Below, one piece after another: positions 37,035-49,118 of a stretch of DNA of 64,000 bases. The notes under the pieces were generated by a model, which worked only from the letters and a program-made list of their open reading frames with translations, did no database searches and had not been told where the DNA came from. A program made the translations under genes and the position numbers. Origin of the DNA: Ricordea florida (taxonomy: Eukaryota; Cnidaria; Anthozoa; Corallimorpharia; Ricordeidae); NCBI GenBank assembly GCA_949710005.1, contig OX453274.1, forward strand, positions 38,771,214-38,835,213. Reading direction: 5' to 3'. The first letter of the stretch is position 1. Each line of letters starts with the position of its first letter.

Positions 37035-39620
37035 ACACTTGTTAATCCAAATCAGAGTTACCCAAACACTCCAATGAAACACAGCAGTACTACCACAGAA
37101 AAGCAAAGTGTACTGCACTGTGCCCAAGGGCCAGGTAATAGCAAGGGTTCAAACAGACATTACTGGGTTGAGTTAAAGTATGTTTCATTTCCCAGGGAGA
37201 AAAAAAACTTTATCACAGTTTGTTGTTCTCAAGACAATAATGATGAAAGATGAGTGTTTTGGTACTGCACTTTTACTGCAACCTCCAACAATTCTTATTT
37301 CAACCTTACCAAGGGCCTTGAAGTTACATCAAGGTCTTGTGTAATAAATTTGGGCTGCAAAATCTAGATAACTTTGAGGCCCAAATATATAATCATAAGA
37401 TGGATCAAAGTAATATGGCTCAAAATTACACTGTTTTCAAGTACAAAAGAAAAAATAAACTCTGCAAAAGGAAACTTGTTTACAATTAAAAACTTGCCTG
37501 TTTAAGGTCTTAGCTCTAATATATTGTTTGGTCTTTTGTATCAGCTCTTGTGTACCGGTATACGAGGACAGAACTACAATATTGATTGAGTATTAGTACT
37601 ACATTTACTATTGTAGATCTAACTCATATTATATTTTTAACATTTTATTCACAAGTTCAAGCAAAAGAATATATTTATAGTGACCACTTCTTTAATTATT
37701 ATTTTCCTTGATACTTTTCATATAAGAAACAAGAGTGAATACAAGAATAATTCTAGTATTTGCTGTTATTATTTGCCTTGAGTTGAAGTTGAATTCTAAA
37801 AAGCAACCACACATATATTTCTATGTCAGTGAACATGTTTGGTAATATTTCATTTTCAAAATTAATGTGGTCATAGAGTACATGGTATTTAAAGTTACTG
37901 GGTACATGTATTTTGCATAATACAATGTTTTTTTTGAAAGATCCTATTTCATATTATTTTGCTGGTTCATGAAATTAATTAGAACTCTAATATTTTTGGC
38001 ATTAAGAATTCCTCTCCCCAAAAAAGTGTAACTCAATTTGAAGTCAATCCACTTAAGAAGTAAAATAGTTAAACCGTCTTTCTATCTCAATACAACTGCA
38101 AAGGATTGACCCCCTGTACAATTTGTTTATTTTCCTCTTTTAATCATTAAATTTTGGTTCTGCTGTTTTAGCAAGATTTCATCATAGATTTGTTGCAAAA
38201 AAGCACCTGAAAAAGTGCAAAAATGGATTTGCATGTGCTGTTTCATAGCTTTCATTCATAGTCTGGTGACGTGTGCAAAGAAGCCAAGTGCCACAAGACT
38301 GACCCATGAAAGCAGAGAGTTTCCATAGTCAAGCGTTTTAACACAGAGTTAGAGCTGTAATAGAGCAAGGGGAAAATGTGGGAAGCATTTTGTAAACTCA
38401 ACTCATTTTCTATTTGCTTTGATATCAATTAAATACGGCTTCTGTAAATTTGGAAAAAATGCTTGAATTGTCTATAAGTGAGCGATGTCATTTCAAACCC
38501 AGAATTAATGTATCGTGGCAAAAGGTAGTTAATTGACATGTCCCAGGCAAACCCCTAAAAGTGAAAATTCAAATTTTAGCAATAGGAGTTTAGTTTAATA
38601 AATTCATCACTAAATATATTATACAACGGTCCAGGCTGTGACGGAGGAAAGAAACAGAACTTGCGTCCCGGCCAATTGCAATCTGACCCTTTTCAATTAT
38701 AATCAAACTTTCAAGGTCAACCACACCACTGGGGTCTACGTCCCCTACTCTTTTAGAATAGTGTTGTGGGGTCTTTTAACGTCCCACAACAACAGTGCTG
38801 TGAGTCGAAGCCTACGGTTTTTTGTCAAGTGCGTTACCCTATCAGGATCGGGCGGTTATTTTTTTTTTTGAAAAGAAACAAACTACCAAGTGGCAATACA
38901 TCGTAGAACCGATCGAAAGTTCCCAGAGTTTGAACGAAAAACTATTTTTTTCCCACAACAGTTGATTACCCCAGAAAGAAAGGCCTAAATTAGCGTAAAA
39001 AGCGATCACACTCTACCTTGTTTGGGTATGTTCCCACGAACCGTACCACCTCAATCCCCAGCCATGTCGCACGTGTAACCATCTCTGCCAGACTGCATGC
39101 TCTGGTGGTGCAGCGGTTACAAAGCAAAGTGGGTGGGTAGGTATGTGGTGTTGCTGTCATATAGTGGCCAGATGGCAAGCTTAATCCAGAACAGATTTAA
39201 AAGGTGAGACGAATGGTCGTTGTGAGAGGGTCTCAATGGGGTTAACCGTCAACCGTCAAATGGCCAAAAAATTAACCGCCAACCGTCAAAAAGGCAATAT
39301 TTTTTTCCGTCAACCGTCAATTAAGCCAGCCAGTATTAACCGTCAAACGTCACAGATATCCTTTATTAAGAACTAAAATGGAGTCAAGTTATGCTGCTTC
39401 TAAACGATCGGTTTAAATATTCACAAAATATATTTACGCACAGGTCCTTTTGCTCGCATTTATGGCTAAAGTTCTGTCTGGAAACACTTCCGGCGCCGTA
39501 AAATGTTAGTGTTTATTTATAAGTGGTGTTATTAATTAATTAATTAATTACAGATCATGACACATTAACGGGTCACGTAGCATGACCTCGCCGTCGCTGC
39601 TCTTGCTCTTGTGACCAAGC
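37035..39620. other. 3' UTR of transporter gene 1 and intergenic DNA
   Basis: AATAAA signals occur at about 37341 and 37454, downstream of the stop. No gene is supported afterwards. A minus-strand SINE piece lies at 38630-38830. Confidence 0.55.
38630..38830 (-). repeat. Minus-strand SINE fragment
   Basis: Contains complements of the body of the SINE at 2915-3300, e.g. ACCACTGGGGTCTACGTCCC, CTACTCTTTTAGAATAGTG and GTCCCACAAC. The tRNA-like head is missing or degraded. Confidence 0.65.
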
Positions 39621-40974
39621 ACAATGTCGAACATCGTAAAGTCTGTGGTAAGTATTTACCGAAAAGGGGAGGAAAAGCCAATAAACCGATACAAAGCGCG
39701 CGTTTCGGTCTCAGAAGAGAATAGGAAAGAGGGTATCGACAATTTTAAAAAGCACCTAGCCGACTTTCTCGGACTTAAAGAGCAAGCCAGCAAATTTGGC
39801 CTCGGGTCATTTGACTTAAAACTGTACCGACTTGTAAAGGCAAACGGCAAGGCGGAGAATTACAGTATCACCACTCAGCAGCAGCTTGACCTGGAGTTAC
39901 CGCAAATTTTGGCCGGTGAAAGTGAGAGTAAACGGTGAGTGTAATTTTCCTTTTCGTTTTACAATTAATGTTTAATTTTAAAAATCACAGCATAAAAATA
40001 CTTCCAAGATGATGGTGTCGTTTGCCACCTTGACAGAAGTTTTGCTTTGTTAACCTTTAATTATTCTACTTGAGGTCTTGGAGGCTAGTTTACACCGGTC
40101 AGTATACTGACCCTTCCCTACAAGCAACCTAGGATTAAACGAACTATTTTTATTCACTTCTTGTAGCAACTGAAGTGAGAAACCTCGTAAACCTTCTCAG
40201 TTTGAGGTGGTGTTGTACCAAGGGTCAAATAGCGTCAAATAGCAAATACGAAACGAAGACGGGAAATCGCTAACTAAAACGGGAATTCCTTTCAATATGT
40301 TTGCGAAGCAGCCGCTAGCTAGAATATGTATTCACTTACATAGCGAGTTTGCCTCTTGACCCTCTTAAGTGAGTTGAGTTAGCTCGGCCTAAAAGCGATT
40401 TTCAGATCAACAATTTAACATCTACGTCTGTCTAAATCTACTTGCGCCATGGACTACTACGTCACTTTCATCGCCGTTTGTCTCATTGAAATCTATAATA
40501 TACCATTCGCGCTCTCATTCCTATTCCAGTTCATGTGATACAGAAAATTGTTCACTGAGGAGGAGGAGGAGGAGTCTAACGGGACGGAGAGGATAAACGT
40601 AAAGTCCGTAAACGACGTCTGGAGGCCGACGAGGATAGAACCCTAATAAAGAAAATTAAGACAGGACAAGGTGTCATCTCAAGAAATGAAAGTCAGAAAG
40701 AACAACTACTGTCGCTCAATTGAGGTATCAGCATTTACTGATCAGTAAAATATATGTATATGGGTTTAACATTTTGCATAATTATTCCGTACATCACAAG
40801 CAAAATGGTACTTCAAAAAGGCTGTCTGAGATTCTTCTCTCCATTAACATTTTTCATTACAATGCAACAGGAATCATTACCACGGAAAACGCACTTCATT
40901 TTAGTTATTAACCATGGCATTTCCTAAACTAGAAATCATTTGTTTATTTATCTATATACGATATTCGTGACTGG

Positions 40975-41040
40975 CTATTTATTTATTTATTTACTTATTT
41001 ATTTATTTATTTATTTATTTACTTATTTATTTATGCATTT
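40975..41040. repeat. (TTTA)n microsatellite
   Basis: Repeated TTTATTTA units in an intron of the decayed gene. Confidence 0.8.
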
Positions 41041-42712
41041 CTTATTTTGTCGTACACGGAACTCGAGATGCTTAGAGGATCGTCTGCTGAAAACGGGATC
41101 GAGTTCAAGTGTGGTTTTTGCTACAAAAAATGCCGCATACCTCAAGATCGCGCCGCTGCAGGGAAAATAGCGTATTTTAAGTCGAGTAAGTGTACCAGTA
41201 TTTATTGGCTCATACATATCTAAGTTCGCTATTTCTGCCTTAGTTGTTCCAGTGAGTATAGGATGAGAGGTGTTAACAAGATTGCTTTGCCTGGGATTAG
41301 CACAATAGCTTATGGTTTAAACTCACTTAGGTATCTCGCCTCCAATAAATGGAACAGTGTGAATGATAATGCTAGCACCGCAGAGTCAGCAACTTTGTTT
41401 AAACGTTGAACTAGAAGCCTTACTTTTTTATTATTTTTTTGTAACATCAATTTGTTTTTAAGCTCGGAGATACTAACGTCCTGTATCCCCTCTTTTATTT
41501 CCATCCAAACTATGTACCAGTACTTACGTATTCATGTACGTTGGCCTTCGTTTGTGTGAAGGGGCTATAAAAGCTATTAGAATATTTCTTCATCGTAATT
41601 AGATAAATGTCGTAAATATCCGCAGGCCATTTTGATGGAGGCGAGCAGAAAAAAAAGACCAGAGCCCCAGAAGTATCAACCTCTCGAACGCTGGACAGCT
41701 ACTTCGCTAGAGCTGGATCAGGCGTAAGCGAACGAACAACAAGGGTTGAAGAAGAGGACTTTATTTGCGCTGATGCTATAGTCTCAGACAAGTAATTATT
41801 TGTTTCAAAGTGACTTTTTGTCTTATCGCAGGTTCAACCATTATTTAACAGTCTGCAACTTTTGTTACTAAATCCTATTTGTTAGCCGTGTTGTAATACC
41901 GACTCTTTCAGCCTGAGAAGAGAAGGACTTTTTTGCTCTATATAATAATTGCCAATGAATAGATGAGGACATCAGTTCCTGATGTGATATAAATAAAGAT
42001 CTATTTTTAGACCTTTTACTTTTAAAATCGTCTCAGTATTTGGTTATGTCGCCGCGGTTCCGATTGTATCTCCCTCGATCTTGCTCGATTGTACTTTCTA
42101 CTCATAAAGAATATAAAAATCCTTAAAAAGAGCGTCAAGGCATGTCCGCAAAATAGCCCGCCTGGATCTGCTGGAAACTTGCTGCCATTGTCCATGACAA
42201 GTGGCTATTTTTTTGGTAGTGAAGAGGAAACAATTCACGGGACGATAAACTTTGATTCCCGACGGTCTCCGAGGTTGACAATGCCTCTGATCGTAACTCT
42301 ACAGACGGTGAAACGACGCATTCTGAACTGGAAATGGAGAGCTCAGTAAGCAATGACGATACTAGCAGTGAAGATGAAGCAGAAGACAATGAAAATGACA
42401 ACCTTATTTCCAGTACCATGTAAGTTGAATTTTTGTTCAGGTTTACACGAAACAAATTAAAATCTAATCTAAATTAAAGCGTAAGAAACATATATAGATA
42501 AGGCGTTAGCACGAATAACGCCTTTTAAAGTTGTTTTTTTGTAATACGCAACTTACGCTAGTGTGCTTTAACGGTTAAAGTCAGTGCGGAATTAAATTTT
42601 AAAATTTATTTTTATTTTGCAGCTGTGGGGAAATTGCTTATTCTCTGGCAGTGAAGTTAAATAAGCTATAAAGAGAAGGGAAAATTCCGGAAAGCTGCCT
42701 CTTTTACAAGTA

Positions 42713-42962
42713 ATTGGATAAATCAAACAAGTTGATTAAGTAAGTTATACCACCGTAAGGTGAATGGGAGGTGCTGACGTTTCGAGCGTTAGCCCTTCGT
42801 CATTCGCTCCGACGAAGGGCTAACGCTCGAAACGTCAGCACCTCCCATTCACCTTACGGTGGTATAACTTACTTAATCAACTTGTTTGATTTATCCAATT
42901 TCTTGTGTTTCAATTTCCCACCGACGCAGCACCAGTTTCTTTAGAAACTATCCCCACAATAT
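42713..42962. mobile_element. Penelope-like fragment insertion with 90-base perfect palindrome
   Basis: Flanked by a 13-base direct repeat TCTTTTACAAGTA (42700-42712 and 42962-42974), so it is a true insertion into coding sequence. It holds a palindrome with ~90-base arms (42712-42801, 42811-42900; coordinate sum constant at 85612) around a 9-base loop. The arms contain GAAGGGCTAACGCTCGAAAC and TTACTTAATCAACTTGTTTG. The tail (GACGCAGCACCAGTTTCTTT, AGAAACTA) also occurs at ~54525-54552, next to other Penelope-like remnants. Confidence 0.6.
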
Positions 42963-44328
42963 CTTTTACAAGTACCTCGACAATACAACCTCATTTGCCC
43001 TAGTCGATCCTAAGAAGGCTTCTGAATTCCATTGGGACTCTGAGGTATGCGAGTTTTTTGAGACGATCAAGTATTTGGGAGGCCAAAGAACACGACATTT
43101 TGTTAGAGGGCCAGGTTTCTTTGGAACTGGGAGAGGGAGGATTAAGGAGTTTACCTCATTCGCTGACTTCAATCTCTGTGGTCCATCTTTGAATGCTTCT
43201 ACGCGCTGCAAGGCTGGCTACACGACCGACAGTGATGTTGTAATACCTCATCTACAGTCATTTTATTCCTTATCCCACCATCCAAAAGCAGATATCAACT
43301 ATTTTTTAAAAACGGACAAAGTTAAAGTAATAGGATTATCACAAGCTATGGATGGCACAGCCCTAAAACCTGGCCTAGAATTTGACGCTAGACAAAAGAG
43401 GATCGTTGGTTTGACGAACGTTGTAGATTGTAAATTTGTTCAGGACCACCCTAAGCCTGATCCACAAGAAATAAAGAAGAAGCTCGTGACCAGTGCTGAA
43501 GTTGCATTCATAACATCAATTGACAATAGCTCGACAATGCCCATTGCTGTCCACTATCTTCCAAAATCGGTTTCTGGCGAGGAAGTATTGTCCCAAATGA
43601 CTGAAACTGCAAAAACGGTCCAAACGTGCGAACGATGCCTGAACAAGCAATCTACTGTCAACCACATAGTTAAACACGAACTTGCGAATTGTTCAAGCCA
43701 ATGTGAAGAATGTTTACAAGCCAAAGCTGTGTGCGATGATTGCTGCGCAAAGGGACAAGTCTCATACATTCCTGCATTGAGGGCCTGTGATAGTTGCTTG
43801 GAGGATTCAGTGGAATGTCGCAAAACAGTCACATTGATTGTAGTTACAGATTGCGAAGAATGTAACAAGCAAGCTCTCTTACAATTAGACAAAATGTCTG
43901 ATGATAAGACTCTCCCACCTGAGCTCCTCCTTATGGTTTCGATCCCCGACGTTGTTCACTTTGGTAAAAGCTTGAAATGCAGTTGGTCCAACTGGTTCAT
44001 CGACTTAAACAGGCAAAAGAGCAATCTTGTTTTGCTGCGGACACTGCGAGACTCGTCAGACACTGATGTTCGAAGACAGTTGCGAAAACTGTTGTCCTTC
44101 AGAGAATGCGTCAGAAACAAGGACGGAATGGCTGTCGAACCCCTAGTGCGTTTAACCAGGCAAGAGGTAATCCAATTGTTGGAGAACATCACGTTCGTGG
44201 TTCATACAATAGTTCCGAAAAAGTACAGATTTTGGAAGTCAAACCTGCCTGGTGCATGTTCGCATCCTGTCGCTGTTTGTACAGACCCACTGCTGGGGTA
44301 GCATTCTTGTAATTGATTATGACTTCAC

Positions 44329-44334
44329 TTCGTG
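44329..44334. repeat. Target duplication TTCGTG, left
   Basis: TTCGTG here and at 45400-45405, flanking the MITE. Confidence 0.8.
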
Positions 44335-45399
44335 TGTATCACCGCTAAATGTAATAAACAACGCTAAATGTAATACCAACCGTAAATGTAATAAAAATAA
44401 CTCTAAATGTAATACTAACCGCAAATGTAATAAAAATCAACCCTAAATGTAATAACTTACCCAACCGTAAATGTAATACAATTTAACACTAAATGTAATA
44501 AGTCGATCAACCGTAAATGTAATACAAGTTAACCTCAAATGTAATAACAGTGTTAAAAGCTCCCTTACGGTTACTGGGCATCACTTGAAGTCTTGGTGAT
44601 TTTTTGTAAACATTGTCAAGGTTCTGCGTAGTTGCGATCTAAGCTTCAGTGCCGTAGCAATGGGAGGGGCCGGGCGGGGCCGGGCCGTTTCAAGATACAG
44701 AGACAGTCGGTTTACTGTTTTGTAATTGACGTTGCAAGCGTTATACTCTCTTCAATGTGCACTGGTTTACTGAGACAGTGTAGGAAGTAAATAATTCGCG
44801 ATATGCGTAAATCACAAATAGCTCTTGGAGAATGCTGGAAATAGCATTTCCAAGCCTCTAGATTTCAAAATTTTCTGGGGGGGGGGGGCTCCGGCGCTCC
44901 GGCGCTCGCGTGCCACCCCCCCCCCCCCACTTATTTTACCCATGCTACGGCACTAAGCTTAGCTGGGAACTTCTGAAGATTTCCCAAGAAAATAGCCCTT
45001 CTGATGTCGAGCATTTGCAAACATCACGACCCCGTTGGGCGGCCAATACCCGTATAGGTATTGTATGGGAGTAACGACCCGGGGGTAATCTGCTCCAAAC
45101 GGTTTAGTTAGTAAAAGGGATTAATCTATTGAAGTGATATCATATCACTGATGATATTGATGCCATTTACGCACCTTCGTAACGTGTTATTACATTTGAG
45201 GTTAACTTGTATTACATTTACGGTTGATCGACTTATTACATTTAGTGTTAAATTGTACTACATTTACGGTTGGGTAAGTTATTACATTTAGGGTTGATTT
45301 TTATTACATTTGCAGTTAGTATTACATTTAGAGTTATTTTTTATTACATTTACGGTTGGTATTACATTTAGCGTTGTTATTACATTTAGCGGTGATACA
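44335..45399. mobile_element. Non-autonomous DNA transposon with 215-base TIRs of TAAATGTAAT repeats
   Basis: Arms 44335-44549 and 45185-45399 are inverted repeats with constant coordinate sum (89734). They start TGTATCACCGCTAAATG. Each arm has ten copies of (C/G)TAAATGTAATA or CAAATGTAATA. Six-base target duplication. The interior has no coding sequence and holds another, nested MITE (44647-44952). The superfamily is not clear. Confidence 0.85.
44647..44952. mobile_element. Nested hAT-like MITE
   Basis: The left end CAGTGCCGTAGCAATGGG pairs with the right end CCCATGCTACGGCA. Flanked by an 8-base direct repeat CTAAGCTT (44639-44646, 44953-44960). It contains G- and C-homopolymer runs (about 44879-44930). 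It sits inside the larger MITE. Confidence 0.7.
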
Positions 45400-45979
45400 T
45401 TCGTGAACTACAAGGTTACTACGAATCCGTCTGCATCAACCAGCCGATGTGTTTGAAGAGAAGAAGGGATACAAAGACGCCAGGGATATGTGCTTTTCTA
45501 AAGGGGTTGGTTTTGTGATAGAACGTGGTAACAAGACCATTCGGTTTATTGACATGATCGGATCAGTACGATTGAGCGCTAACTCACTTCGATCTCGCAC
45601 TGAGCTGGAGAGCAAGCTGAGAGCCTATAAACTTTCCCTTGGGGGAACTGTGCCAACTTTACGCCAGCGCTTTGCTCAGCACCTAGAGCAGATCGCAGGA
45701 ACGATAACTCATCTTGATCGTGTTCAAATTGTGCCACCTTTACGCAATCCCTCTGCCATTTGTGTTGCTAGCGACGAAGCACTGCTATGTGCAGATGATG
45801 ACCAAATTAAAGGGCGATTTTTCAAGTTACTTTGGAAAAGGATGGGATTGCTATCCGCGGAAAGTCCCTTAAATTGGTTGACTATCCAGCAGATAAATCC
45901 CTGATAGAATCGCTGGCTGTTTGTGGCCGGCTAGCTTATTTCGTTACTGCAAAGTGTCCAAGAACTGTTGGTGGTGCAT

Positions 45980-46850
45980 ATTCTTTATGATACCTCCTCC
46001 TTCTTTATATACTTATGATATCTCCCCCTTCTTTATATATTTATGATACCTCCTCCTTCTTTATATACTTATGATACCTCGTCCTTCTTTATATACTTAT
46101 GATACCTCCTCCTTCTTTATATACTTATAATACCTCTTCCTTCTTTATATACTTATAATACCTCCTCCTTCTTTATATACTGATAATACCTCCTCCTTCT
46201 TTATATACTTATGATACCTCCTCCTTCTTTATATACTTATAATACCTCCTACTTCTTTATATACTTATAATACCTCCTCCTTCTTTATATACTTATGATA
46301 TCTCCCCCTTCTTTATATATTTATGATACCTCCTCCTTCTTTATATATTTATGATACCTCCTCCTTCTTTATATACTTATACCTCCTCCTTCTTTATATA
46401 CTTATAATACCTCCTCCTTCTTTATATACTTATAATACCTCCTCCTTCTTTATATACTTATGATATCTCCCCCTTCTTTATATATTTATGATACCTCCTC
46501 CTTCTTTATATACTTATAATACCTCCTCCTTCTTTATATACTTATGATACCTCCTCCTTCTTTATATACTTATAATACCTCCTCCTTCTTTATATACTTA
46601 TAATACCTCCTCCTTCTTTATATACTTATAATACCTCCTCCTTCTTTATATACTTATAATACCTCCTCCTTCTTTATATACTTATAATACCTCCTCCTTC
46701 TTTATATATTTATGATACCTCCTCCTTCTTTATATACTTATAATACCTCCTCCTTCTTTATATACTTATAATACCTCCTCCTTCTTTATATACTTATAAT
46801 ACCTCCTCCTTCTTTATATACTTATGTTACCTCCTCCTTCTTTATATATA
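45980..46850. repeat. 28-base minisatellite, about 31 copies
   Basis: The unit is TTATAATACCTCCTCC plus TTCTTTATATAC, with variants (TTATGATA, ATCTCCCCC). It is a strand-asymmetric polypyrimidine and begins right where the decayed gene's last frame stops. Confidence 0.95.
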
Positions 46851-46989
46851 CCCTAGCTTTGGAAAACAGACTCTTGAGGAACTAACGGTTATAATTCTCA
46901 ACTTGTTGAAGGTTTCTCTTAGATAGCGAAAGAAACGCGGGAAAAGGCGGTCGAGTGAGGGAAACACTGAGAGAGGTTACTGAATGTGA

Positions 46990-47222
46990 ATATACTCTAA
47001 CCAACTGAGCTATCAAGCCAACTGGGAGCTGGTCATTTGTGAGTTCGTACTGTACCCGTAGAAGATGAGGGAATGAATGTGAATATATGAAAAATCACAT
47101 TTGTCAACTGCGAAAGAAAGATTTTCCAATAAATAAAAGATCGACGCAGTTATGTGAGCAATTTAGGCAGTTGCAAGGATAAGACCTGAAAAATTCAGGC
47201 TTGAAAATTATTCGAACCCAGT
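46990..47222 (-). repeat. tRNA-derived SINE copy (minus strand)
   Basis: CTCTAACCAACTGAGCTATC is a reverse A-box region and TTATTCGAACCCA a reverse B-box-like end. The segment AGTTATGTGAGCAA..TTAGGCAGTTGCAAGG is shared with ~55009-55040. Confidence 0.5.
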
Positions 47223-48229
47223 GGTTGCTCCGCAGTCGTTCCCCAGTACCTCCTCTACTCGTCTCTTTCCCCCTTTTCGCACCTTTCAGCTATTACCCGA
47301 GAAACCGGAAGAGGACAATTCAATTTTGATTGCATGGTGTTGTATTGAGCATCATACACAAATTAGTGTCCGCACTACAACTTTACAAAACGAACGCGGT
47401 ACTAACGAGTGAAACAAGCGAAACGCGTTCCGAGTGCTTCGTCCTTCGTGCGCAAAATGAAACATTCAGTTACTGACCTCTGATTAAACCGCATAGTGGC
47501 CACCGCAAAAATTGCTGTTTATTACTGTTTAATCAGATCGAGCTAGACAACTTTAAAATGCTTGAAGAATTCGAACCGACCGCTGAAAAGTTCGCAATAA
47601 CAACTCGTCCCCAGGTTTTCTCATTTTATACATTTTTATAGTGGAGAAAAACCTAAGGACGAGGTTAATTATAATTAACGCAATTTAAATGCGTGACGTC
47701 AGTGCTTAATTGTATCACATTTCCTCGCGCTGCAGCGCGCAGGGTTTTCTCTGTGATAATTTCCCATCTTGCAGTCTCCGCAACCTTGGTCGACACCAAA
47801 GGTAGGTGTCAATGCTATTGACAAATTTATTGAATTTGCTCGTGCTCTTCAGTCAAAAAAAATTGATTTAAAATTGTTGAAGACTTGCTAGTACAGGTCA
47901 GGATTCTTTGTACCATTTTGTACAACTGGAAAAATTGACAGAATTCTTGCGCGTCAGAAGCCCATCACTAATTTTTGGTCTTGCTAACATACGTAAGTTA
48001 TCAAGATGGAAAATGATAAACTCAGGAAGCATAAGTTACAAAAGACATCTTGAAATGCGGGAAGTAAAGAGGTCATTCCTATGTTGATACTCCCCAAAAT
48101 AAGACAATCAAAATAAAATTACGAAAATATTAAGAACAATAACGATGAAACTCTTAGATTAAGCATGGAAGTACAGTTTGAGCTTAGCTTTAAAAATGAC
48201 TGCAGGCTATCAGCCTCAAATATTCTTTT

Positions 48230-48463
48230 AGGGATGGACCATTTTATTTTTGAGCGGGGGGGGGACTGGGCAATTTTGTGTTGTTAAGAATTATTCCCCC
48301 TTTGGGCTGTGCAAGAATTTTATTTAGCATCTTAAAATACAAACGTTCGTCTTTTTACCCTTGACCCCTGTGCATGAATTTTTTTCTATCCTTTTGCTGT
48401 GCAGGAATTTATTTTTGGTAATTGCCCAACCCCCCTCCCTCTCAAAAAAAAAGGTCCATCCCT
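48230..48463. mobile_element. Foldback MITE with G/C runs
   Basis: AGGGATGGACC at the left and GGTCCATCCCT at the right, with inner GAGCGGGGGGGG and CCCCCCTCCCTCTC. No coding sequence. Confidence 0.65.
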
Positions 48464-48609
48464 TGGGCAGACGGTTCTAGTCAATGTTTATTACACTATA
48501 GAAATTCACATTCCAACCTTCTGCTTATCGCGCATCTGTTTGGCAAGCCGTTTTGTTTATGTTGTGTATAATGCCTTTAAATATAGACCAATATTATCGA
48601 GGAAAAAAA

Positions 48610-48850
48610 ACAACTAAACAGTATTTTACTCTAGTACTGTACATGTTTATCATACTTGTATGCAGTGTGGCTCTAACGTTTTCATCAGTTTTCTGTGGAT
48701 CAATCCATGGAGTGTGACCATTCTTTGGAAGGCTGGTCAACAGAAACTATTTGTTTTCGTTCACAGTGTGGTTCTAACTTCTTCATTTGTGGAGAAAACC
48801 ATAGACTGTGAAAGGTCTTTGGAAATTTAGAGAACAGTACTGTAGTGTGG
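48610..48850 (+). repeat. Interspersed ~90-base repeat, two units
   Basis: GCAGTGTGGCTCTAACGTTT, GGAGTGTGACCATTCTTTGG and GAGAACAGTACTGTAGTGTG; same family as at 31200-31450. Confidence 0.65.
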
Positions 48851-49118
48851 AAACAGTTCATTAATTCATTGACTGTATTTTGCATGGGTGACATTTTACA
48901 CAGTACATCACAGTTAATAGTTTCGTAGCAAATGTTGAAATTGTTTTGTCTTTTAAAGTAAATTTTAAAAAAGAGGCAAACTGATTTTTTACCTTCTTGC
49001 AGCAATTAGAGAAAACATCAATGGGCTTAGTTCAATGAAACCACAAGTGGGGGACGCAAGCAAAGCCTCTTCATCCGCTCCAAAGTAGTCCGGGAAATTC
49101 ATTTGGTGGAATTCTGCG

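Larger units (their letters stand above)
39624..45989 (+). pseudogene. Decayed transposase-like gene with SAP-like segment, broken by insertions
   Basis: Pieces of one multi-exon coding unit: 39624-~39935 (N-terminal ~104 residues), ~41625-41790, ~42278-42419 (acidic), then 42623 onward. Exon 3 to 4 joins in frame with GTAAGT and TTTTGCAG. The main exon has a stop (TAA) near 42670, a 250-base insertion at 42713-42962, an MITE insertion at 44335-45399, frame loss near 44280-44330 and a frameshift near 45810; the last frame then runs to 45989. A D-x-T-x-L-x-x-G-L-x-F-D...IVGL segment resembles the RNase H core of P-element-like transposases; ~12 Cys pairs suggest zinc binding; RTELESKLRAYKLSLGGTVP fits a SAP motif. 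The family name is uncertain, but loss of function is well supported. Confidence 0.6.
46851..49118. other. Host DNA upstream of transporter gene 2
   Basis: No gene is supported. It holds a SINE-like minus-strand segment (46990-47222), a foldback MITE (48230-48463) and ~90-base repeat units (48610-48850). TTCTTGCAG at ~49003 could be an acceptor for a 5' UTR exon. Confidence 0.55.

Noticed and set aside
42886..42965. Start of the decayed gene's protein at 42886
   Set aside because: This stretch is a Penelope-type insertion inside a 13-base duplication; host coding resumes after it at ~42963.
45980..46850. CRISPR array
   Set aside because: The 28-base units are contiguous, with no unique spacers; it is a minisatellite.
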